From: an uncultured Francisella sp.
GTDB taxonomy: Bacteria > Pseudomonadota > Gammaproteobacteria > Burkholderiales > Neisseriaceae
Assembly (NCBI GenBank): GCA_905373555.1
Contig: CAJPTP010000075.1
Coordinates: 1-5,774 of the forward strand
Reading direction: 5' to 3'
DNA: 5,774 nt
How positions within the stretch are numbered: position 1 is the stretch's first letter; every line of letters begins with the position of its first letter. The notes under the pieces are model-generated. The model was not told where the DNA came from and did no database searches. It saw only the letters and a program-made list of their open reading frames with translations. The translations under genes and the position numbers were made by a program. Below, in pieces: positions 1 through 5,626 of the stretch.

Positions 1-72
1 CCTTTTCCCCCTTTCCCTTTTTTCCCCTTTTGTTGCGGGAAAAGGAGAAGAGAAAAAAGGGGAGGAGAGGAG
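1..72. other. Pyrimidine run followed by purine run
   Basis: The + strand is purely C/T from 1 to 31 and purely A/G from 37 to 72, with five mixed bases between. Parts of the arms can pair into an imperfect hairpin: TTTT 28-31 with AAAA 40-43, CC 26-27 with GG 44-45, and after an internal loop TTTTTT 18-23 with AAAAAA 53-58 and CCC 15-17 with GGG 59-61. Its role is unknown. It could be the 3' end region of a gene lying left of the window, or a site prone to unusual DNA structure. No credible reading frame runs through it. Confidence 0.6.
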
Positions 73-165
73 CCAAGGCGATTTTGGGGCTTCGTCTCAA
101 ACCGCCTTGCGCCGTTGCGAAGCCGGATGTTTCGGCGCCAAGCGCATGCGCCGCAGCGCGCCTCT

Positions 166-194
166 TCCCCGATCGAAAGACGGGGATTGTTTTT
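166..194 (+). terminator. Intrinsic terminator with GAAA tetraloop
   Basis: TCCCCG (166-171) pairs with CGGGGA (181-186). Inside, TC (173-174) pairs with GA (179-180) around a GAAA loop, leaving A172 bulged. A T-rich run, TTGTTTTT, follows at 187-194. The GC-rich stem, GNRA loop and T-run fit a rho-independent terminator on the + strand. It would end transcription arriving from left of the window and insulate the lipoprotein gene, whose promoter should then lie between about 195 and 270. Confidence 0.7.
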
Positions 195-271
195 GCCCCG
201 CTTAACCCCATCGTTTCCGCGCGTTGGCCTTTTCCGGCCGCGCCCGGCTTTTGGCGCCGCGCGCAAAACTT

Positions 272-276
272 AGGAG
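272..276 (+). promoter_or_regulatory. Ribosome binding site of the lipoprotein gene
   Basis: AGGAG at 272-276 lies 9 nt before ATG 286. It is the clear reason for choosing this start over other in-frame options. The choice also gives an N-terminus with a basic stretch, a hydrophobic core and a lipobox-like cysteine. Confidence 0.75.
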
Positions 277-285
277 ACCGTTCCC

Positions 286-1566
286 ATGCCCTTGCCCACT
301 CGCCGCCCAACGCGCGGGGTTCGCCCGCTTCGGGATCGCCCGGCGCCTTTGGCCGCGCGCTTTTTCCTTTGGGCGCGCGGCGCGGCCGTCTTGTGCGCCG
401 CGGCTTGGGCGTCGGGCTGCTCGCCATGGTTGGAAAACTTCGCCAAACCAAGCGAAGAGGAGGTCGCGCAGGCTCAGACGGCCGCCCAAGTTCAGTCGAT
501 TTTGAAGGCGGGCTCACCGCTGTTCGTCTTCCAAGACCCCAAACGGCCCGACATCCCGGCGTCTTTCGCCCTGCTTTACGCCGAACCGTCTTCCGCGGCC
601 GCCTTGGGCGAAACGGAGCGAACGGCTCTGAGGTCGGCGCGCGTCGTCTTGGCCGAGCCCGGATTCGCATCCCCGCTCGCCTTGGGCGCGGGGGACTTCG
701 ATTTGGACAGCCGGCCGGCCGTCCAATCCGCCCTCGGCGCGGTTTGGGGCAAAGACGGGGAGAACTCCCTTAAAGGCGAGATCAAGGACAAGGCATTGGC
801 CGACGCGGTTGAAAAAGAAATCGCGCGGCTGGAGCGAGCCGAAGCGGATGAATCGAACGTGACGGGCGCGACGGGCGCGACGGGCGCGGCCCCGGCGGGC
901 TTCGCCGCGTCGATTCGATCCATGCGGCCGTGGGCGGCGAGCTTGGCGCTTTCAAGCGCCTTGGGGCGCGAAGGCTTGGATCGCCCGGGCCCCGGGATTC
1001 CTCGGCTCCTCGCCCAAGCCGCGAACGAACTGAACATCCCCCTCAAGCCGCTGGGCGATCCCGCGCCGTGCGCCCAAGCTTGGGCGGATCTCAACCGCTC
1101 CGACGCCGAGGGGGCGCTGCGCTACGCGACGCGCAACGCCAAGAGGCTCAGGGCGACGGCCCGGGCGGCCGACGGTTACGCCCAAGCGGGCGACGCTTGG
1201 GGGCTCGCATCCATCCTCAACCACGGCAAGGGAATGCTGTATGCGGAGGTTGAGGGCGCGCAACAGCGCGACGCGGGCAAAAGCGCCCAAGCCTGCCGCC
1301 AAAGCCAAACCGAGGCGCTGGCGCGCGAGTTTGGCCAAGGCGGGGCGTTCGTCGCGATCGACGCGGCCGCCGCGGCGGGCTTCGAGGATGCGCCGGGGCT
1401 TTTTGGCGAACTGCTGAGCCGCGGCTGGGCGGCCCGGCCCGCGGCTTGGCGCGCTTTGGGCGCGGCCGCGCCCCAAAAGGGCGAAGGCGCGCGCGGCGAA
1501 AAGAGCGAAGGGCAAGAAACAGGGACGGGCGCAGGGACAGGAAAAGAAACAGGAACAGGAAAATAA
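286..1566 (+). CDS. Predicted lipoprotein, degenerate TraB/GumN-family protein
   Basis: The protein has 426 residues. The N-terminus is arginine-rich (six or more Arg before residue 32), followed by a short hydrophobic stretch (about 32-43) and ASGC ending at Cys45, an acceptable but non-canonical lipobox (Ala at -3). I therefore infer a lipoprotein. The body follows the order of TraB/GumN (Tiki/PrgY-like) proteins: a strand opener near 78-83, RSARVVLAEP at 117-125, RPWAASLALS at 214-223, LDRPGPGIPRLLAQAA at 231-246 followed by IPLKPLGD, and a C-terminal GGAFVAIDA...GLFGELLSRGW at 352-381. The family's hallmark residues are missing: the first G-x-x-H site reads as LLYAEP (96-101), the RN pair as RD (328-329), and the second G-x-x-H as IDAAAAAG (358-365). 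It may be a pseudoenzyme. The tail (399-426) is a charged, Gly/Thr/Lys-rich repeat. The coding call is firm; the family call rests on pattern reading without a search. Confidence 0.72.
   Translation: MPLPTRRPTRGVRPLRDRPAPLAARFFLWARGAAVLCAAAWASGCSPWLENFAKPSEEEVAQAQTAAQVQSILKAGSPLFVFQDPKRPDIPASFALLYAEPSSAAALGETERTALRSARVVLAEPGFASPLALGAGDFDLDSRPAVQSALGAVWGKDGENSLKGEIKDKALADAVEKEIARLERAEADESNVTGATGATGAAPAGFAASIRSMRPWAASLALSSALGREGLDRPGPGIPRLLAQAANELNIPLKPLGDPAPCAQAWADLNRSDAEGALRYATRNAKRLRATARAADGYAQAGDAWGLASILNHGKGMLYAEVEGAQQRDAGKSAQACRQSQTEALAREFGQGGAFVAIDAAAAAGFEDAPGLFGELLSRGWAARPAAWRALGAAAPQKGEGARGEKSEGQETGTGAGTGKETGTGK
862..888 (+). repeat. Three perfect 9-bp tandem copies
   Basis: ACGGGCGCG occurs three times without change at 862-870, 871-879 and 880-888. 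In frame it encodes Thr-Gly-Ala three times (residues 193-201 of the lipoprotein), in the weakly conserved middle of the protein. The unit is a multiple of three, so copy-number change would keep the frame. Confidence 0.9.
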
Positions 1567-1590
1567 AAAGGGACGGGCAAAGGAACGGGG
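1514..1590 (+). repeat. Imperfect purine-rich repeats across the stop codon
   Basis: AAGAAACAGG-R-AC-R-GG occurs at 1514-1528 and 1544-1558, 30 nt apart with two differences, encoding ETGTG twice in the lipoprotein tail. Related GGGAC/GGAAC words continue past the stop codon (1564-1566) to about 1590. The low-complexity run crossing the gene end suggests that the C-terminus grew, or keeps changing, by slippage. Confidence 0.6.
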
Positions 1591-1630
1591 AGAGACGAGG
1601 AAGCGGCCGGAAAAACGCCGCCGTCTCCCC
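1587..1630 (+). other. Long imperfect stem-loop after the lipoprotein gene
   Basis: GGGGA (1587-1591) and GACG (1594-1597) pair with CGTCTCCCC (1622-1630). Further in, GCGGC (1603-1607) pairs with GCCGC (1617-1621) around a 9-nt loop. The 5' arm has a 2-nt bulge and a 5-nt bulge; the 3' arm is continuous. About 14 pairs form in all. The sequence after it is C-rich with no T-run, so it does not qualify as a standard intrinsic terminator. It may protect the 3' end of the mRNA or mark a factor-dependent end. Confidence 0.4.
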
Positions 1631-1689
1631 CTCCCCCCGGGGGACCAACCCCATGAAACCGGCCGCCGCGTTGGCTTGGCGCGCGGCGC

Positions 1690-1695
1690 TATAAT
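1690..1695 (+). promoter_or_regulatory. Candidate -10 box (TATAAT) for the Trm112-adk unit
   Basis: A perfect TATAAT stands out in a very GC-rich spacer 75 nt before the Trm112-like start, on the correct strand. Transcription would begin near 1702. No good -35 lies at 16-18 nt: TTGGCT at 1671-1676 leaves only 13 nt, and the correctly spaced hexamers are GC-rich. The core promoter is therefore incomplete by eye and may need an activator or an atypical -35. Confidence 0.5.
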
Positions 1696-1710
1696 GGCCG
1701 GGGCGAAGCC

Positions 1711-1738
1711 GGCGGCCGGGATTGCCGCCCTTATTGTT
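1711..1738 (+). promoter_or_regulatory. Leader hairpin with weak T-rich tail
   Basis: GGCGGC (1711-1716) pairs with GCCGCC (1724-1729) around a 7-nt loop, followed by CTTATTGTT. It would start about 10 nt into the transcript from the TATAAT promoter and end some 33 nt before the Trm112-like start codon. The short stem and interrupted T-run could give partial termination (attenuation) or mRNA stabilisation. There is no sign of a leader peptide. Confidence 0.35.
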
Positions 1739-1770
1739 GGCTTTGCCCCATCCTGAAGGGATCATCGAAC

Positions 1771-1959
1771 ATGGCCCAACCGGACCGGCGCGTCTTCGAC
1801 GTCTTGGTCTGCCCCGTTTGCAAGGGCAAACTCGTCTACGACGAGGACAAGCAAGAGCTTCAATGCAAAGCGTCCAAGCTGGCGTTTCCCATCAAAGACG
1901 GCGTGCCCGTGATGCTGGAAAAAGAGGCTCGAACCATGGAAGACCGCGAGTGCGCGTAA
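1771..1959 (+). CDS. Trm112/YcaR-like small zinc-ribbon family protein
   Basis: The protein has 62 residues, a normal length for this family (E. coli YcaR is about 60). It shows the CPVCKGKL motif (Cys14, Cys17), a third cysteine at LQCKASKLAFPI (Cys32), and the conserved IKDGVPVMLEKEAR stretch (41-54). This is the same three-cysteine pattern as YcaR. Eukaryotic and archaeal Trm112 proteins bind and activate methyltransferases; the bacterial role is not settled, so a partner or chaperone role is inference. AAGGGA (1756-1761) lies 9 nt before the ATG. adk starts 52 nt downstream with no terminator between, so the two are probably co-transcribed. In many proteobacteria this gene sits between lpxK and kdsB; neither is adjacent here. 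Confidence 0.92.
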   Translation: MAQPDRRVFDVLVCPVCKGKLVYDEDKQELQCKASKLAFPIKDGVPVMLEKEARTMEDRECA

Positions 1960-1965
1960 GCGCGC
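1952..1965 (+). other. Small inverted repeat over the stop codon
   Basis: GCGCG (1952-1956) and CGCGC (1961-1965) pair around TAAG, placing the stop codon of the Trm112-like gene in the loop. No T-run of useful length follows, so it is unlikely to terminate transcription. It may be incidental in GC-rich DNA. Confidence 0.25.
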
Positions 1966-1978
1966 TTGGGGCAGTTGT

Positions 1979-1998
1979 CGGGCCGAAAGTCAGGCCCG
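1979..1998 (+). other. Hairpin just upstream of the adk ribosome site
   Basis: CGGGCC (1979-1984) pairs with GGCCCG (1993-1998) around an 8-nt loop. The adk Shine-Dalgarno (GAGGAG, 2002-2007) starts 3 nt later and remains unpaired in this fold. The hairpin could separate translation of the two genes or stabilise the adk end of the message. Confidence 0.35.
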
Positions 1999-2011
1999 CG
2001 CGAGGAGACAC

Positions 2012-2671
2012 ATGAAAATTTTGCTGTTGGGCGCCCCGGGCGCCGGCAAGGGCACGCAAGGGCGCGCCATCTGCGACAAACACGGCATTCCCCAAATCTC
2101 GACGGGCGACATGCTCAGAGCCGCCGTCAAGGCGGGCACGGAACTGGGCAAACAGGCCAAGGCCGTGATGGATCGCGGCGAGCTTGTGAGCGACGACGTC
2201 ATCGTAGGTCTGGTCAAAGAGCGCATCGCCCAAGACGATTGCGCCTCGGGCTTTTTGCTCGACGGCTTCCCGCGCAACCTCTCTCAGGCCGAGGCGCTGA
2301 AGAAGGCCGACGTGGAGCTGGATTGCGTGATTGAGCTCGACGTGCCGGATGAGGTCATCGTCCAACGCCTGTCGGGCCGGCGCGTGCATTTGGCCTCGGG
2401 GCGCACCTACCATGTGATCGACAACCCGCCCAAAAAAGAGGGCGTGGACGACGTGACGGGCGAGCCGCTCGCGCAGCGCGAAGACGACTCCGAGCCCGTC
2501 GTCCGCTCCAGGCTCAAGGTTTACCACAGCCAAACCGAGCCCTTGGCGCAATACTACTCCGACGAGTTCAAGGCCGCGGGGCGCCCGCGCTACGTCAAGA
2601 TCGACGGCGGGGCCGGCCGCTCGATCGACGCCATCGGGCAAGAGGTTCTGGCCGCCTTGGCCGAAATGTGA
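2012..2671 (+). CDS. adk: Adenylate kinase
   Basis: This 219-residue enzyme interconverts ATP + AMP and 2 ADP in the cytoplasm. It is the long-LID form. In order: P-loop GAPGAGKGTQ (7-16), the AMP-binding region starting STGDMLR (30-36), DGFPR (84-88), the LID (about 122-159) and a C-terminal helix. Arg36, Arg88, Arg123, Arg156 and Arg167 fall at the same numbers as the substrate-binding arginines of E. coli Adk. In the LID, His126, Ser129, Asp146 and Thr149 take the hydrogen-bond positions used by Gram-negative enzymes in place of the zinc-binding cysteines of many Gram-positive ones. A mild oddity is Asn89 after DGFPR, where Thr is usual. GAGGAG lies 4 nt before the ATG. It follows the Trm112-like gene, probably in the same operon, and ends at a strong terminator. 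Confidence 0.98.
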   Translation: MKILLLGAPGAGKGTQGRAICDKHGIPQISTGDMLRAAVKAGTELGKQAKAVMDRGELVSDDVIVGLVKERIAQDDCASGFLLDGFPRNLSQAEALKKADVELDCVIELDVPDEVIVQRLSGRRVHLASGRTYHVIDNPPKKEGVDDVTGEPLAQREDDSEPVVRSRLKVYHSQTEPLAQYYSDEFKAAGRPRYVKIDGGAGRSIDAIGQEVLAALAEM

Positions 2672-2690
2672 CACACAGCCGCCGAAAGGC

Positions 2691-2717
2691 AGCGCGCCGC
2701 AAGGCGCGCTTTTTTTT
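2691..2717 (+). terminator. Strong intrinsic terminator after adk
   Basis: AGCGCGCC (2691-2698) pairs perfectly with GGCGCGCT (2703-2710) around a GCAA tetraloop, and the T-run covers 2710-2717. A smaller hairpin, GCC-GAAA-GGC (2681-2690), sits immediately before it. This is the clearest terminator in the window. The T-run ends only 12 nt before the uvrD start codon. Confidence 0.9.
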
Positions 2718-2729
2718 AGGGCGCGGGCG

Positions 2730-5306
2730 ATGAATTACGACGAGCTTGACAAAACCATGGCGCGGCTCAACCCCGAGCAGCGGCGCGCGGTGACCTACCC
2801 CGACGAGTCGGTGCTGGTGTTGGCGGGGGCGGGCAGCGGCAAAACCACGGTCTTGACCGCGCGCATCGCGTGGCTGATCGCAAGGCGCCGGGCCCGCCCG
2901 GGCGGCGTCATGGCGGTGACCTTCACCAACAAGGCGGCGCGCGAGATGAAAAAACGCATCGCACTGTACACCGGATACGACGCGGCGCGCATGTGGATCG
3001 GCACCTTCCACGGCCTGGCCAACCGGTTTTTGCGCATCAACGCCGAATTGGCGGGGCTGCCGCCTTCGTTTTCGATCATCGCCCCCGACGATCAGCTCGC
3101 CATTTTGAAAGACGCGATGGCGCAGAACGGCTTTCCCGACCACGTGACGGCCAAAGAGGCGCTGCGCTACCTGTCCAACGCCAAGGAAAAGGGCTTGCGG
3201 CCCGACGATCTTTCGCCCCAAGGCGGGCGCGAGCGTCTGCTGCTGCGCGCCTACAAGCTGTACGAAAGCGCCCGCGAGCGGCTCGGGGCGGCGGATTTCG
3301 CGGAGCTGCTGCTGCGAAGCTTCGAGGTCTTGCGCGACCGCCCCGCGCTGCGCGCGTCCTACGCCGGGCGCTTCAGCCACATCCTGGTCGACGAGTTTCA
3401 AGACACCTCGGCTTTCCAATACAAGTGGGTCAAGATGTTTCGCGACGCGAACAACAGCATCTTCGCCGTGGGCGACGACGACCAAAGCATCTACTCCTTT
3501 CGCGGGGCCGACGTCGCGAACATGTCGCGCTTTCGCGACGAGGGCGCGCGCGAGATCGTCAAGCTCGAGACCAACTACCGCAGCCAAAAATACATACTGG
3601 ATGCGGCCAACGCCGTCATCGCGGTCAACGAGGGGCGCATCGGCAAGGCGCTGCGGCCCCACACGAACAAAGCGAGCCCCATTCGCTTGGCGCAGGCGTC
3701 GAGCGACCGGTCCGAGGCCGAGTTCGTCGCGGCCGAGATCGACCGGGCCAGAGCGGAGAACCCCGGCCTGCGCTACGCCGATTTCGCCGTTTTGTACCGC
3801 AACAACGCGCTGTCTCGCAACATCGAAACGGCCCTCAACCGCCACGGGGCGCCCTACGCCATCTACGGCGGCCTGAGGTTCTTCGACCGGGCCGAAGTCA
3901 AAACCGCCGTGGCCTACCTGCGCCTGTGCGTCAACCCCGACGACGACCAAGCCTTCGCGCGCTGCGTGAACACGCCGCCGCGCGGGATCGGCCGCAATAC
4001 GGTCGAGCGCGTCGCGGACTACGCCCGCGAGCACGACTGTTCCATGTGGGTCGCGGCCGAGACGATCGCCTTGGACACGCCCAAGCTCGCCGTCTTTTTG
4101 CGCTTGATCCAAAGCCTGGCCCGCGGCGCCGACGCGCTGTCGTTCGGCGCCTTCGCCCAATGCGCGATTCGCGACTCGGGGCTGCTGGAGATGTGCGAAA
4201 AGCTCGACCGCAAAGATTCGGCGGAGCGGGCTCTGGCGCGGGTGGACAACTTGGGGCAGCTCATCGCCGCGTGCGAGGAGTTCGAGCGCGACGACGCGGC
4301 GCTGGACTTCGACGATTGGCTGGACGAGGGCGATTGGGACCCCGTCGAGGCCGGCTCCGAGGCCGGGGCCCGGGGCGACGACCTTCTGGGCTTGGGGGCG
4401 GCGCGGGTGCGCCCGCCCGCGGCCCCAACCGCGCAAAAGCGCTCGACCCTGCAAACCGCGGCGGCGTTCGCGGGCGCGCTGTCGCTGGGCAACGTCGACG
4501 ACGAGGAGGACAATCGGCTCAAAGGCGAAGGCGCGGTGCAGCTGATGACCGTGCACGCGTCCAAGGGCTTGGAGTTCGACCAAGTCTTCGTGATCGGCGC
4601 CGAGGACATGACCTTCCCCTCCTCCCAGTCGATCCAAGCGGGCAACATCGAGGAGGAAAGGCGGCTGATGTACGTCGCCATCACCCGCGCCAAAAACGGC
4701 CTGACCATTTGCAGCGCGGATGCGCGCATGGGCTACGGCAGCTACGAGATGAAAATCCCCAGCCGGTTTTTGAGCGACTTGCCGCCATCCATCGTCAAGC
4801 GGGTCAGCTGCGGCTACGAAAGCGAGGATGCGGGGCTGTACGGCCGCTTGGCGCCGCGGCTTGGGCGCGCGGGGGCGGGAAACGGCGCTTTCAACGCCCG
4901 GCGCAAGACGCCGAGGCTCTCCGGATTCTCAAGCAGCGCAAGCTTGGGCGATTTGCTCTCCGGCCTTCGCCTCAACGACGAGGAAAAAGACAAAATCTTG
5001 GGCTGCGCCAAAGGGCTCAATCCGCAAAGCGGGGGCGCGCCGGCCGGATCCGCCCGCGACCTCGACGCCGAGCAAGCCGACAAAATCGCGGCGGCGGCGC
5101 GCCTCGCCCAAGACGCGCAATCGCGCGATTTGAGCTCGCTCAAGCCCGGCGACAAAGTCCGTCACGACAAATTCGGGCCCGGGCTTGTCACGGGCTTGGG
5201 CCTGCGCGGGGGGCGCTGCACCGTCGACATTCAATTCAGCGACGGGTCGGCCAGAACATTGCTGCTGGAAATCGCGGTCAAGTCGCTTCGATTGATCGGG
5301 CGATGA
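2730..5306 (+). CDS. uvrD: UvrD/PcrA-type DNA helicase II
   Basis: This 858-residue SF1A 3'-to-5' helicase acts in nucleotide excision and mismatch repair and in removing proteins from DNA. Visible motifs in order: Q motif LNPEQRRAV (13-21), Walker A AGAGSGKTT (32-40, Lys38), Ia AVTFTNKAA (62-70), Ib GTFHG (91-95), II DEFQDT (221-226), III VGDDDQSIYSFRGAD (247-261), LETNYRS (279-285), V LMTVHASKGLEFD (605-617), VI EERRLMYVAITRAK (642-655). A C-terminal Tudor-like domain (about 805-853, beginning PGDKVRHDKFGPG) is of the kind that binds RNA polymerase in UvrD/PcrA. It is longer than E. coli UvrD (720) because of an Asp/Gly/Ala-rich insert (about 533-595) and a long linker (about 695-803). Motif III has Phe257 where Trp is usual, and EDMTFP (625-630) replaces the usual EEGxFP. 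The start matches the family N-terminus; its ribosome site is only AGGG (2718-2721). Confidence 0.96.
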   Translation: MNYDELDKTMARLNPEQRRAVTYPDESVLVLAGAGSGKTTVLTARIAWLIARRRARPGGVMAVTFTNKAAREMKKRIALYTGYDAARMWIGTFHGLANRFLRINAELAGLPPSFSIIAPDDQLAILKDAMAQNGFPDHVTAKEALRYLSNAKEKGLRPDDLSPQGGRERLLLRAYKLYESARERLGAADFAELLLRSFEVLRDRPALRASYAGRFSHILVDEFQDTSAFQYKWVKMFRDANNSIFAVGDDDQSIYSFRGADVANMSRFRDEGAREIVKLETNYRSQKYILDAANAVIAVNEGRIGKALRPHTNKASPIRLAQASSDRSEAEFVAAEIDRARAENPGLRYADFAVLYRNNALSRNIETALNRHGAPYAIYGGLRFFDRAEVKTAVAYLRLCVNPDDDQAFARCVNTPPRGIGRNTVERVADYAREHDCSMWVAAETIALDTPKLAVFLRLIQSLARGADALSFGAFAQCAIRDSGLLEMCEKLDRKDSAERALARVDNLGQLIAACEEFERDDAALDFDDWLDEGDWDPVEAGSEAGARGDDLLGLGAARVRPPAAPTAQKRSTLQTAAAFAGALSLGNVDDEEDNRLKGEGAVQLMTVHASKGLEFDQVFVIGAEDMTFPSSQSIQAGNIEEERRLMYVAITRAKNGLTICSADARMGYGSYEMKIPSRFLSDLPPSIVKRVSCGYESEDAGLYGRLAPRLGRAGAGNGAFNARRKTPRLSGFSSSASLGDLLSGLRLNDEEKDKILGCAKGLNPQSGGAPAGSARDLDAEQADKIAAAARLAQDAQSRDLSSLKPGDKVRHDKFGPGLVTGLGLRGGRCTVDIQFSDGSARTLLLEIAVKSLRLIGR

Positions 5307-5325
5307 GCCGCAAGGCCGCCTTTTT
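5298..5325 (+). terminator. Possible weak terminator overlapping the uvrD stop
   Basis: GGGCG (5298-5302) can pair with CGCCT (5317-5321), and GCC (5307-5309) with GGC (5314-5316) around a GCAA loop. Four bases including the TGA stop are bulged on the 5' side. TTTTT spans 5321-5325. The T-run and GNRA loop support termination, but the bulged stem is weaker than the adk terminator, and CGCC could instead pair with GGCG just after the T-run. Confidence 0.4.
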
Positions 5326-5355
5326 GGGCGCGCGCGAGCAAAGCCCGGGCGTCCC

Positions 5356-5453
5356 AAGTTGTTCAGTTTTTTCGGGCGCAAGCCTGCGCGCAAGGGCGCG
5401 CGCAACGTCGCAAGCCCGCGCGGCCGCCACGGTTCGCCGCATCGCCCAAATTT
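5356..5453 (+). repeat. Intergenic repeat, copy 1
   Basis: The copy begins AAGTTGTTCAG (5356-5366) and has two conserved blocks. Block A (5356-5411) matches copy 2 at 48 of 56 positions by hand count. Block B is ACGGTT (5429-5434) and CGCATCGCCCAAATTT (5438-5453). Block A can fold into CGGGC-GCAA-GCCTG (one G-T pair) followed by TGCGCGC/GCGCGCA around a 6-nt loop. The strand is assigned only by the orientation of the shared words. Confidence 0.8.
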
Positions 5454-5527
5454 CGCCCAACGGCGCCCTTGCGGCCCCGGATTCGGCCCGGGCCCGTCGC
5501 GCCCGCGTTGGATGGGAATAGAATCCG

Positions 5528-5626
5528 AAGTTGTTCAGATTTTCCGGGCGAAAGCCGGCGCGCAAAGGCGCGCATAACTTCGCCGCGCCGCCCGGGCATT
5601 GACGGTTGGACGCATCGCCCAAATTT
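5528..5626 (+). repeat. Intergenic repeat, copy 2
   Basis: Block A is 5528-5583 and block B is ACGGTT (5602-5607) plus CGCATCGCCCAAATTT (5611-5626). The spacing between TTGTTCAG and the second block is 80 nt, against 79 in copy 1. Hairpins are kept in altered form: CCGG/GCCGG-type pairing around a GAAA loop, and GCGCGC-AAAG-GCGCGC. TTGTTCAG starts 172 nt after that of copy 1. Confidence 0.8.

Larger units (their letters stand above)
73..285. other. Non-coding spacer before the lipoprotein gene
   Basis: I found no gene here. The open frames that cross this stretch have no recognisable protein character and overlap the lipoprotein gene in other frames. It contains one good terminator (166-194), an inverted repeat CGGCGC 133-138 / GCGCCG 148-153, and the ribosome binding site of the next gene. 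I looked between 195 and 270 for a sigma70-type promoter for the lipoprotein gene and found no pair of boxes with acceptable match and spacing. Confidence 0.6.

Noticed and set aside
228..270. Possible extra diverged copy of the downstream repeat before the lipoprotein gene
   Set aside because: TTTTCCGG and GCGCGCAAAACTT recall words in repeat block A, but TTGTTCAG and block B are absent and the intervening bases do not align. Chance similarity in GC-rich DNA is enough.
224..505. Small overlapping open frames around the lipoprotein start on both strands
   Set aside because: They overlap the lipoprotein gene, lack ribosome sites, and show only arginine/alanine-rich sequence.
1634..1643. C/G palindrome (CCCCC then GGGGG) as an operator or terminator
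   Set aside because: It has no loop room and no T-run, and homopolymer runs in this C-rich spacer make such a palindrome likely by chance.
2595..4637. A 680-codon open frame antisense to uvrD and the end of adk
   Set aside because: No recognisable domain; its composition is what the complement of GC-rich coding sequence gives.
2870..5521. A very long + strand open frame overlapping uvrD in another frame
   Set aside because: It is longer than uvrD itself but has arginine/glycine/proline-rich composition and no motif, while the uvrD frame carries every helicase motif. Long shadow frames are expected at this GC content.
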